Shown one piece after another: positions 1-6,065 of a DNA stretch of 6,065 nt. Source of the DNA: M50B103 sp041667565 (GTDB lineage Bacteria > Fidelibacterota > Fidelibacteria > Fidelibacterales > Fidelibacteraceae); assembly GCA_964572745.1 (NCBI GenBank), contig CAZNFT010000085.1, forward strand, positions 1 to 6,065. The letters are read 5' to 3'. Numbering within the stretch: position 1 is the first letter of the stretch; the number at the start of each line of letters is the position of its first letter. The notes beneath the pieces are model-generated. The model was not told where the DNA came from, made no database searches, and saw only the letters and a list, made by a program, of their open reading frames with translations. Made by a program: the position numbers and the translations under genes.

Positions 1-978
1 CTTGTTCTGGATGCTGATGGATATTCCATGTTAAATAATGAGAGTGATTATATTTTAATGAATTTTATGGAGTTTGGAAGCGAATCCTTTAAAAATGCCA
101 TGACCCTGGCTTTTGAAAATAAGAGCGGAGTTATGAAATATGAAATGGATGGCAAGAAAACGGCTTATTATAGCAAATTGACACATCTGGACTGGTGGTT
201 GATAATCGCAAAGCAAGAGGGCAAGATACCTGAGCATAAAGAGAAAATGATTTTATCACTGGATCGTTTTGTTCCCGAGCTCAAAGAAAGCCTCAATAAG
301 ATCGATGCATCCACAGCCAAATGTATTAATGAAACAAATACAGATTGGACGAGCGAAGAAGAGATCAGGGATTTGCTAAAAAATATTCTTGATAAAAATC
401 AAGGTATCTTCGAAGCTACTTTTATTACGCTTGAAGGTATATTACGCTACATAGAGCCGGCTGATTACAAGAATTTTGAAAATAGCGATATCAGCATGCA
501 AGAGCATGTGATTGCCTTGCGTAAAGACCCAAAACCTGTTTTTAGCACTGGTTTTGAGGCAGTGGAAGGATTTTTGGCGGTTGATCTGGCTTATCCGGTC
601 TATGACAAGGATAACAAATTACTTGCGTCCATTTCGCTCCCCATCCGCCCTGAATTGCTGGTTAAGCCTCTGCTTAAAAAGAGTATGATCCCTGACGATT
701 ACGAGCTTTGGATCATGCAAACAGATGGGATGATCATTTTTGATCAAGATCAGGATGAAATTGGCAAAATACTGTTTTCTGATCCCATGTATGCAAAGTA
801 TGAAAGTCTGCTTGCTTTAGGCAAAAAGATCTCCGCAAATACTCAAGGTGAAGGAAGCTATGTCTATTTAGCTACCGATACTGATGAAAAGATGGTCAAG
901 AATGTTATGTGGCAGACACTAAAATTTTACGAGTGCGAATGGCGGGTTGTTTTAGGATATAAGCCGTATAAGAAGTAG
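1..978 (+). CDS. Double Cache-type extracytoplasmic sensor protein, 5'-truncated by the window edge
   Basis: The reading frame is open from base 1 to the TAG at 976-978, giving 325 visible residues. The ATG at 28 is probably internal: the nine codons before it (LVLDADGYS) read as part of the same Cache strand and no ribosome site precedes it. Visible residues 1-73 look like the end of a first Cache sensor module (DADGY near the start, then GKKTAYYSKLTHLDWWLIIA). A charged, probably helical linker covers about 74-130. Residues from about 134 to 320 form a second Cache-like module, with FEAVEGFLAVDLAYPVYD (185-202), IMQTDGMIIFDQD (238-250) and a closing EWRVVLG strand (313-319). Cache modules bind small ligands outside the membrane. 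No transmembrane segment, HAMP, kinase, methyl-accepting or cyclase domain follows, and the protein stops six residues after the last strand. It may be a free periplasmic or lipoprotein ligand binder, but the missing N-terminus leaves anchoring unknown. Confidence is good for the Cache assignment and low for ligand or role. Confidence 0.8.
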   Translation, partial: LVLDADGYSMLNNESDYILMNFMEFGSESFKNAMTLAFENKSGVMKYEMDGKKTAYYSKLTHLDWWLIIAKQEGKIPEHKEKMILSLDRFVPELKESLNKIDASTAKCINETNTDWTSEEEIRDLLKNILDKNQGIFEATFITLEGILRYIEPADYKNFENSDISMQEHVIALRKDPKPVFSTGFEAVEGFLAVDLAYPVYDKDNKLLASISLPIRPELLVKPLLKKSMIPDDYELWIMQTDGMIIFDQDQDEIGKILFSDPMYAKYESLLALGKKISANTQGEGSYVYLATDTDEKMVKNVMWQTLKFYECEWRVVLGYKPYKK

Positions 979-986
979 GGAGAATA

Positions 987-1006
987 TCATCCTGAGCGCA
1001 GCCGAA
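987..1006. repeat. Probable fragment of a dispersed 'TCATCCTGAGCGCAG' intergenic repeat
   Basis: Nine bases after the sensor stop codon the sequence reads TCATCCTGAGCGCAGCCGAA. From memory, close variants (TCATCCTGAGCGNAGNCGAAGGAT) recur many times between genes in diverse bacterial genomes, including FCB-group ones. Here the match breaks down after CCGAA (AGCTTG follows instead of GGAT), so it would be a partial or decayed copy. It is more GC-rich than the sequence around it. Only one copy is visible in the window, so repetition itself cannot be shown here. Confidence 0.5.
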
Positions 1007-1213
1007 AGCTTGCTCCCCCGAAGTTTCAATAAAGGGGAATATCTCAAAGGAAGTTGATAGGGAAAAACAGTTTTTATTATACAAAATTTATTATCAGATA
1101 CAATAAGTAGAAAAATAGCTGTGTTTTGTTTATCCGGAAATCCTAATAGTGTAATGATGTGCTCGCATTATGCAAATAGCAATAAAGTAATTTATATAGA
1201 GTTTGATGGAAAG

Positions 1214-1244
1214 CACCCATTTTTAACTAGCTTAAAAGTGGGTG
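1214..1244 (+). terminator. Hairpin, possible terminator of the Cache-protein transcript
   Basis: CACCCATTTTTAA (1214-1226) pairs with TTAAAAGTGGGTG (1232-1244) around a five-base loop, giving a 13-bp stem. The only irregular pair is a U-G wobble in a plus-strand RNA; in a minus-strand RNA it would be a C-A mismatch, so the structure favours plus-strand transcription. The following bases, TATAATTTTG, are U-rich but not a clean U tract. The hairpin lies about 235 bases after the sensor stop codon, which is far for a simple terminator. It could instead be an mRNA 3'-end stabiliser. Confidence 0.5.
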
Positions 1245-1321
1245 TATAATTTTGTATTGATAATTCAGAAAACCAAGAGCTTGCAGTGATCGTGTTGCCA
1301 ACATTCGGGCTAAGGGTTCTT

Positions 1322-3877
1322 TTACTTAAGCAAGATAAGCTTTTGAGTAAAGCGTTGCTCATTTATCAGAATATTCGCAATGTATATGCCTGAGCTTAGA
1401 TCCTGAGCTTTTATGATCAATTCTCGTCTGCCACTCTCTGAATAGCCTTTAAATATATTTTTTACTTTTTTTCCATCTATATCATGTAGAGTTGCATGGA
1501 TATTTGCATTTTTTGAAAGCTCGACCGGTATGACAGTCTGAGGATTAAAAGGATTGGGGTAGGCAGAACCGACGACAAAATCCATTTCGGGGAGATCGCT
1601 ATCTATTTGGATTGTGATGGCTTGTGATGAATAGCGAGTTTCTTTGTTAGCATAATCAACATCGGCAAGTACATAGGTGTAAGTTTGACCGGGTATGAGC
1701 TGAGCGTCAATAAAAGAGTAGGTATTTGTTTCTGAGCTAGTGCCTGCGCCCTGAACTTCCCCAATTCTGATGTCATTACGGTATATAATAAAACGAGCGT
1801 TATTGGTCTCCGATGCGGTTTCCCATTTTAATTCCACTGTCGCGTTTTTTGCTTCAGCTGTAAAGGACGAAAGAGTAATGGGTGTGGCGGCATCAACGTT
1901 AAATACGAGATTATCTAACCACATGGATGTAGGATCAGCAATATTTAGACCATTAAAACGAAGATAACCAGATGTGCCGGCGTCGGCAACTCCGGATAAG
2001 GTAACTTGAGTATAATTGCTATAGTTTGAAATGACAGCTTCAGGTTCAACGGTACTTAAACCAATAAGCTTAGCATTTAGAGTATTGGTACTATGTGCCC
2101 ATGCAGAGGTTTTTACATCAAAAGTCAATGAATAAGAGCTACCACTCTCTGCTGTAAGAGCGCGTTTAATATAAAAAGTCCAGCCGGGATCGGTAAAATT
2201 CAAGGCACCGCTATTAGCAACACCGCCGGTTGACTTCCAAGTGCATACTGTTCCCCAATTTTCAGAAGTCACTTCATCGTAAGGACTCCAATTTACGACA
2301 TCACTATCATCTTCAAAATCAAGAGTTAGTACGCTTGAAGTACTAGAAGCTCCGGGGGTAGTTTTTTCGCTTTCATTTTTTAATCGATCTAATGAAGCTA
2401 CGGCAAAATCGTAATTTTCGTAATCGCTTGTTGAATAGCTAAGTGGCTGGGAAGAGGGTATAATAGCTTCGATATAGTCTGAATTATCTTTGTCAAATGC
2501 AGCATTTTCCGGCCATTTATAAACAATATAACTCCAGGCATTATCATCATGTTGAGCTGTCATTGTACCTGCTTCCCAGGTCAATGTTGCCAGGCCTTCA
2601 TTGATATTTATTTCAACATTTATGGGTTCAGGTGCAGGATTGTTTTCTTTCCAACTCATTTTTGGGGTTAAAGCAAATTTAGCGTAGTAAGTATTCTTTA
2701 ATTGATCTGCAACACCTTTGGGGTTTTCATCAATATGGCGATATGAAAAATAAATACTTCCCAAAGAGGCAGCTGTAGAGCGATTTAAATTAATTTGATT
2801 TGGAATTTCATCATTTGGCCAATCCTGTATTTTGTATGCGGCGTGTCCAACATATAAATGGCGACTATTAATATTGGCTTTACCTGCCCACCATGGCATT
2901 AATAAACCGTAATCTTGTCCGCCACCAAAAGGCCAGTATAGTTGTGGTGCAATATAATCTACCCATTGTTCATCTAACCATTTTACGGCATCACAATAGA
3001 TTTGGTCATAAGAACTGGTGCCGACTATACCACTCGGTACGCCACTTTTCCAAATACCAAAGGGACTTACACCAAATTTTATTCTTGGGTTGATCACTTG
3101 AAGTCCATTGTATATGTTTTCGATCATTAAATTAATATTATCTCTGCGCCAATCATTAATGTTAACAAATCCTCTGTTTTCACTTGCAAAGGTGGCGGCA
3201 TCTTCATTGTTCATGCCGGCATAAGGATAGAAATAATCATCAAGATGAACACCATCAATATCATAGCGAGTTGCAACATCGGAGATAACACTTAACACAT
3301 AAGATCTAACCGCGGCCTTGCCCGGATCAAGAATATAAGATATTGTGCCTCTTGCTTGACTTAAAAGCATGAATTTGCCTTCGGGTGCAATTTCTTTAGA
3401 AAAAGCCGGAGCAGAAGAAGACCCTACAGCAAGCACCCATTCAGGGTGAGTATTGTAAACATGTGTTGGGGAAGTAGAAGAGTTACCTGCTTTTGCGCGG
3501 AATGGATTAAACCACGCATGCACTTCTAAATTTCGTTTTCTTGCCTCATCGATCAGAAACTGTAATGGATCGTAAAAAGGAGAAGGTGCTTGTCCTTCAG
3601 TCCCCGTTAACCAGTTTGACCATGGCTCAATAGTTGATTGATAAAAGGCATCACAAGCCGGACGAACCTGAAACATAACAGCATTAAAATTTAATTCTTC
3701 AAGCCTATCAAGAATTTGGATCATATCACTTTTTTGACTTGAAACTGTGTTGTTAGATGGCCAATCACCTCTATATACTGTTGTTAACCAGGCTGCCCGA
3801 AATTCTTCTTTGGGAGTTGCAGTTAAGATCGATAGCGTTAAGAGAGTTGTTATTATTAAGAATATTAATTTTCGCAC
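1322..3877 (-). CDS. Secreted GHL10/DUF187-family glycoside hydrolase with Fn3-like, jelly-roll-like and C-terminal sorting modules
   Basis: This 851-residue protein starts with GTG behind AAAGGGTG. Residues 1-20 are a signal peptide (basic MRK, hydrophobic core, ending SILTA), indicating export. Residues 24 to about 405 match the GHL10 (DUF187) TIM-barrel family that includes Escherichia coli DigH/YddW, which cleaves peptide-free peptidoglycan strands. Signatures are EFRAAWLTTV (25-34), FQVRPACDAFY (69-79), HAWFNPFRA (120-128), DGVHLDDYFYPY (208-219) with acidic pair D213/D214, GVSPFGIW (269-276) and APQLYWPFG (310-318). Residues 415-500 look like an Fn3-type module. Residues 517-660 resemble a carbohydrate-binding jelly roll (W530, W541, W547, W566; closing WLDNLVF). 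Residues 664-760 are a second Fn3-like module, and about 765-851 a type IX-style sorting domain with YPNPFNP at 773-779. The last three modules recur in the upstream neighbour. The extra binding and sorting modules suggest a surface or released enzyme acting on an external glycan, but the substrate is unknown. Family assignment is firm; activity is inferred. Confidence 0.9.
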   Translation of the reverse strand: MRKLIFLIITTLLTLSILTATPKEEFRAAWLTTVYRGDWPSNNTVSSQKSDMIQILDRLEELNFNAVMFQVRPACDAFYQSTIEPWSNWLTGTEGQAPSPFYDPLQFLIDEARKRNLEVHAWFNPFRAKAGNSSTSPTHVYNTHPEWVLAVGSSSAPAFSKEIAPEGKFMLLSQARGTISYILDPGKAAVRSYVLSVISDVATRYDIDGVHLDDYFYPYAGMNNEDAATFASENRGFVNINDWRRDNINLMIENIYNGLQVINPRIKFGVSPFGIWKSGVPSGIVGTSSYDQIYCDAVKWLDEQWVDYIAPQLYWPFGGGQDYGLLMPWWAGKANINSRHLYVGHAAYKIQDWPNDEIPNQINLNRSTAASLGSIYFSYRHIDENPKGVADQLKNTYYAKFALTPKMSWKENNPAPEPINVEININEGLATLTWEAGTMTAQHDDNAWSYIVYKWPENAAFDKDNSDYIEAIIPSSQPLSYSTSDYENYDFAVASLDRLKNESEKTTPGASSTSSVLTLDFEDDSDVVNWSPYDEVTSENWGTVCTWKSTGGVANSGALNFTDPGWTFYIKRALTAESGSSYSLTFDVKTSAWAHSTNTLNAKLIGLSTVEPEAVISNYSNYTQVTLSGVADAGTSGYLRFNGLNIADPTSMWLDNLVFNVDAATPITLSSFTAEAKNATVELKWETASETNNARFIIYRNDIRIGEVQGAGTSSETNTYSFIDAQLIPGQTYTYVLADVDYANKETRYSSQAITIQIDSDLPEMDFVVGSAYPNPFNPQTVIPVELSKNANIHATLHDIDGKKVKNIFKGYSESGRRELIIKAQDLSSGIYIANILINEQRFTQKLILLK
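1526..1888 (-). repeat. Fn3-like/sorting cassette, copy 1 (hydrolase residues 664-784)
   Basis: This segment encodes ATPITL through VIP: an Fn3-like module plus the start of the sorting domain. It aligns without gaps to 121 residues of the neighbouring protein, with 88 identical by hand count. The DNA is also visibly similar, for example around the YPNPFNPQTVIP codons. Confidence 0.85.
1898..2329 (-). repeat. Jelly-roll-like module, copy 1 (hydrolase residues 517-660)
   Basis: The module runs from LTLDFEDDSD to WLDNLVFN. It shares FEDDSD, FTD-GW, IGLS-VEP, GVAD--TSG and WLDNL-FN with the N-terminal module of the neighbouring protein. The fold guess (beta jelly roll, CenC-like carbohydrate binding) rests on the opening FEDD motif, the spaced tryptophans and the closing WLDN strand. 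Ligand binding is unproven. Confidence 0.75.
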
Positions 3878-3881
3878 GATT

Positions 3882-3889
3882 CACCCTTT
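3882..3889 (-). promoter_or_regulatory. Ribosome binding site deciding a GTG start
   Basis: Read on the minus strand, AAAGGGTG ends four bases before the GTG at 3877-3875. The GTG is directly followed by a classic signal peptide (MRKLIFLII), and no ATG lies nearby that would retain it. This supports GTG as the true start. Confidence 0.65.
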
Positions 3890-3914
3890 ATAATTAAAAA
3901 CCAATAGCTGCTAA

Positions 3915-3946
3915 AAACCCTTCAATATAAGAATATTGAAGGGTTT
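3915..3946 (-). terminator. Perfect 14-bp hairpin, likely intrinsic terminator or attenuator
   Basis: AAACCCTTCAATAT (3915-3928) and ATATTGAAGGGTTT (3933-3946) are exact inverse complements around a four-base loop. On the minus strand the stem lies about 29 bases after the stop codon of the upstream gene, and the RNA ends GGGUUUUUAG, a short U run that partly belongs to the stem. On the plus strand an eight-T run follows seven bases later (3954-3961), but no plus-strand gene leads into it. The position suits termination after the propeller gene with partial read-through into the hydrolase gene. Confidence 0.75.
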
Positions 3947-3975
3947 GAGTTAGTTTTTTTTAGTCTAATATCTAT

Positions 3976-5997
3976 TTATTTTTTATACGTTATCTTGCTT
4001 ACATGAACTGCATCATCAATAATGATCTGAACAAGATAGCTACCACTGGATAAATTTTCGCTGGTGAGACGAATATCATGATTCCCCGAAGAAAGCTGAC
4101 TATTTAATATGTTTTTAACCAATCTTCCTTTGACATCAAACAAGGATACTTTCACCATAGCATCTTTCTTTAATTCAAGAGGAATAACAGTCTGAGGATT
4201 AAAGGGATTCGGATAGGCAGATCCTATGACAAAATTCATTTCGGGTAGATCGCTGTCTATCTTTACTGTTATCGCCTGTGAATTATAGCGTGTTTCTTCT
4301 TGATCATAATCAACATCTGCCAATACATAGGTATAACTGACACCCGGGATCACCGTATTATCAAGATATGAATAAGTATGTGTTTGCGAGCTTGTGCCTG
4401 CGCCTTCTATCATTGCAATTGGTTCGTCATTGCGGTAGATCACAAAATTGGCATTGTTGGTTTCGGAGGCTGTGGACCAATTTAATTTAACTGCTCCTGC
4501 TAGAGCTTCTGCTGTGAAAGATAAAAGAGTGATAGGGGTCGCTCCCTGAGATGACAATACTTCATATGCACCAATACCATTATTTGTACTTAGTACAAAA
4601 ACTGTAAAAGAACCATCTGCATTTGCTTGTGTTGTTATATCACCAAGTCCGCTGGCAGAGCTGGTACCTAATGGTGGGAATTGAGCCAAGGTTGTTCCTG
4701 TTCTATCAGCCCATATCCCACCCGCCGCAGCAACCTTTTGTACTTGGCCATTAAATGTAGCGGGTAAAGCAAGTGCCAAATACTCATCACTGCCATCAGC
4801 AAAGTAATCTGCGGAAGCGATGCCAGCGATACTAGCATATCCTGTTGTGGATGAACCATCTGGAACAAACTCTCTTACATATTCTGAAGACCTACCACTT
4901 GCCCAGAACTTAGAACTTCCACCTCCGAGTGCTGAAACATATGCGGGAGTGCCCCACGTTACGGGCATGTTAGGTAACGCAATTACAGTAGGTATAGGAT
5001 TAAATGCAGCATTTGCTCCTGATTGCGTCCATTTTAATACATTAGTATTTGTACCTGTTGCTGCATAAATAACAGCCGTACAGGCAGTATATGATCCTTT
5101 AATCTCAAAATTATCACCTAACCGATTGGCGGAAGCAGAATAAGTCAGAGCACTTGTTGGAGCTGAGGCTTCACTACTCCACATATAAATTTTATATTCC
5201 GATGTTGATGCGTCAGTAGTTAAATTTGTTCCGAATATTTTACCATCGCTAGTAACACGTACGGTATTTAACGCTCTTGCACCACCAGATACACCTGTCA
5301 TTGTTAAGTCACCAACATCTGCTCCAGTTGCTGCGTTTAAGATCTTTATTTTATTACCATCATACGCGGCATAGAGTCGTTTGTTTGCTCCGACTTCACC
5401 ATAACCAATACTACGTGTATTACTACCGGTAGAAAACCATACAGGATCTGAACCGGGAGTTTTTCTTTCCCATTTTACAGTATAAGGTAGAACTTCCTCA
5501 ATGTTGTCGTTAAAAATCAAATTATCCAACCAAATTTTAGGTTTAGATGCATCTCCATCACCAGATATTTGGATGTGTCCACTAGTAGCTTTATCGGCAA
5601 CTCCATTTAGCGTTACAACACTAAAGGTAGTTTTATCAGATATATCAATAGATGGTTCTACATCGCTTAACCCGATGACTTTGAGATTTAAATTATTGGA
5701 TGATGTCCAAGCATCAACTTTTACAGTTACGGTAAGTGAGTAATTGTTATTAAGTGGCACATCAATATTTTTTCTTTCCATCATTAAGCCCCAACCAGCA
5801 TCCGTAAAATACATACAGCCACTACCGGCAACCCCAGTATTTGAGCTCCAGGCTTTAGTTGTCCATCCACTTACACCAACAAATACTCCCCAATTTGCAA
5901 GATCAGAATCATCTTCGAAAGTGAGATTTAAAGGCGCAGCCATGACAAAACTCGTTAATAAAAATAACGAGAGCGTAATCATTAGCAGTTTTTTCAT
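3976..5997 (-). CDS. Secreted jelly-roll plus propeller-like (DUF4623-type) protein with C-terminal sorting domain
   Basis: This 673-residue protein starts with ATG six bases after AGGAG. Residues 1-20 are a signal peptide (MKKLLMITLS to VMA, cleavage likely before AP). Residues 23-163 are a jelly-roll-like module (FEDDSD 27-32; W36, W45, W50, W69; WLDNLIF 156-162). Residues 172-482 form a region of repeated beta-strand pairs that reads like a propeller. Examples are RLYAAYDGNKIKILNAATG (207-225), DGKIFGTNLTTD (251-262), AVIYAATGTNTNVLKWT (308-324) and FTVFVLSTNNGIGAYEV (464-480). It resembles the DUF4623 family, which has no known function; that match is from memory. Residues 486-582 are Fn3-like, and 588-673 a type IX-style sorting domain with YPNPFNP at 595-601. 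I see no catalytic motif, so binding, scaffolding or adhesion is likelier than catalysis. The gene lies upstream of, and co-directional with, the hydrolase, suggesting related roles. The secreted modular architecture is firm; the function is unknown. Confidence 0.85.
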   Translation of the reverse strand: MKKLLMITLSLFLLTSFVMAAPLNLTFEDDSDLANWGVFVGVSGWTTKAWSSNTGVAGSGCMYFTDAGWGLMMERKNIDVPLNNNYSLTVTVKVDAWTSSNNLNLKVIGLSDVEPSIDISDKTTFSVVTLNGVADKATSGHIQISGDGDASKPKIWLDNLIFNDNIEEVLPYTVKWERKTPGSDPVWFSTGSNTRSIGYGEVGANKRLYAAYDGNKIKILNAATGADVGDLTMTGVSGGARALNTVRVTSDGKIFGTNLTTDASTSEYKIYMWSSEASAPTSALTYSASANRLGDNFEIKGSYTACTAVIYAATGTNTNVLKWTQSGANAAFNPIPTVIALPNMPVTWGTPAYVSALGGGSSKFWASGRSSEYVREFVPDGSSTTGYASIAGIASADYFADGSDEYLALALPATFNGQVQKVAAAGGIWADRTGTTLAQFPPLGTSSASGLGDITTQANADGSFTVFVLSTNNGIGAYEVLSSQGATPITLLSFTAEALAGAVKLNWSTASETNNANFVIYRNDEPIAMIEGAGTSSQTHTYSYLDNTVIPGVSYTYVLADVDYDQEETRYNSQAITVKIDSDLPEMNFVIGSAYPNPFNPQTVIPLELKKDAMVKVSLFDVKGRLVKNILNSQLSSGNHDIRLTSENLSSGSYLVQIIIDDAVHVSKITYKK
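4180..4542 (-). repeat. Fn3-like/sorting cassette, copy 2 (propeller-protein residues 486-606)
   Basis: This is the partner of the segment at 1526-1888, also exactly 363 bases and encoding ATPITL through VIP. It starts directly after the propeller-like region. Identity falls sharply after VIP: about 22 of the last 67 residues match. Confidence 0.85.
5509..5931 (-). repeat. Jelly-roll-like module, copy 2 (propeller-protein residues 23-163)
   Basis: This is the partner of the segment at 1898-2329. It sits directly after the signal peptide instead of in mid-protein. It needs only a few small gaps to align and is clearly more diverged than the Fn3/sorting cassette. Confidence 0.75.
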
Positions 5998-6003
5998 GAT
6001 TTT

Positions 6004-6008
6004 CTCCT
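6004..6008 (-). promoter_or_regulatory. Ribosome binding site AGGAG of the propeller-protein gene
   Basis: On the minus strand TTAGGAGAAAATCATG places AGGAG six bases before the ATG at 5997. The spacing and match are close to ideal. This fixes the start and shows that this genome uses Shine-Dalgarno initiation at least for this gene. Confidence 0.8.
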
Positions 6009-6065
6009 AATTTACTTTTACTTTGTTTTTTCACTAAGCATTTTTGAAAGTCCAAGAACTATAGA

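Larger units (their letters stand above)
979..1321. other. Convergent intergenic spacer without a supported gene
   Basis: This 343-base stretch lies between the stop codons of two converging genes. It contains a repeat-like segment directly after the sensor gene (987-1006) and a hairpin at 1214-1244. The rest is AT-rich with no RNA gene that I recognise. The longest open frame runs without a stop from 1061 to 1250 on the plus strand, but its first ATG is at 1154 and no ribosome site precedes it, so I do not call a gene. Confidence 0.7.
3878..3975 (-). other. Intergenic leader between the two co-directional secreted-protein genes
   Basis: This 98-base gap separates the stop codon of the propeller-protein gene from the start of the hydrolase gene. 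It holds a strong hairpin and the hydrolase ribosome site. Only about 37 bases lie between the hairpin and the GTG. I see no convincing -35/-10 pair there; the TATAAA next to the ribosome site is too close to the start for a usual promoter. The hydrolase may therefore depend on read-through, or on a promoter I cannot recognise. Confidence 0.55.

Noticed and set aside
28..30. ATG at 28 as the start of the Cache-protein gene
   Set aside because: The same frame is open back to base 1 and the preceding residues (LVLDADGYS) fit the Cache module; no ribosome site lies in front of this ATG.
1222..1299. Short minus-strand frame starting ATGTTGGCAACACG in the spacer
   Set aside because: It encodes only about 25 residues, has no ribosome site and runs into the hairpin.
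979..1321. Small RNA gene or CRISPR-like array in the convergent spacer
   Set aside because: No repeated units with regular spacing and no recognisable RNA fold apart from the single hairpin.
4820..6010. Three plus-strand open frames (4820-5068, 5501-5743, 5744-6010)
   Set aside because: All lie opposite the 673-residue secreted protein, which has a signal peptide, recognisable modules and a ribosome site. The frames show no domain or signal of their own.
6058..6063. TATAGT on the minus strand as a -10 box for the propeller-protein gene
   Set aside because: Its -35 partner would lie outside the window, and in AT-rich DNA a lone hexamer is weak evidence.

Overview
The window looks like an accessory stretch from a bacterium of the Fibrobacteres-Chlorobi-Bacteroidetes (FCB) superphylum. 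It is fairly AT-rich. Two large proteins end in a 'YPNPFNP'-type C-terminal sorting domain, the kind recognised by type IX-like secretion. Both genes start behind recognisable Shine-Dalgarno sequences, and one starts with GTG. True Bacteroidetes rarely use Shine-Dalgarno signals, so a lineage such as Candidatus Cloacimonadota or a neighbour fits better. That assignment is inferred from style and not proven.

Layout: bases 1-978 (+) carry the 3' part of a gene for an extracytoplasmic Cache-type sensor protein whose start lies before the window. Bases 979-1321 are a gene-free convergent spacer. It holds a probable fragment of a dispersed repeat and a hairpin that may end the sensor transcript. 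Bases 1322-3877 (-) encode a secreted GHL10/DUF187-type glycoside hydrolase with appended Fn3-like, jelly-roll-like and sorting modules. Bases 3878-3975 hold a 14-bp perfect hairpin, probably a terminator or attenuator. Bases 3976-5997 (-) encode a second secreted protein: jelly-roll-like module, a beta-propeller-like region resembling DUF4623, then the same Fn3-like and sorting modules. The last 68 bases are its leader.

The two minus-strand genes run in the same direction (the 3976-5997 gene is upstream) and are modular paralogues. In the hydrolase the jelly-roll, Fn3 and sorting modules are contiguous. In the other protein a roughly 310-residue propeller-like region sits exactly between the jelly-roll and Fn3 modules. 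A 121-residue block is 73% identical between them (88 of 121, counted by hand without gaps), and identity drops to about 33% in the last 67 residues. The likely picture is a pair of exported, surface-attached or released proteins that bind and process a glycan. The substrate cannot be read from the sequence. I see no CRISPR array, tRNA, rRNA, transposase or phage gene, and no convincing new defence or mobile system. The most notable content is the module shuffling and the uncharacterised propeller protein.
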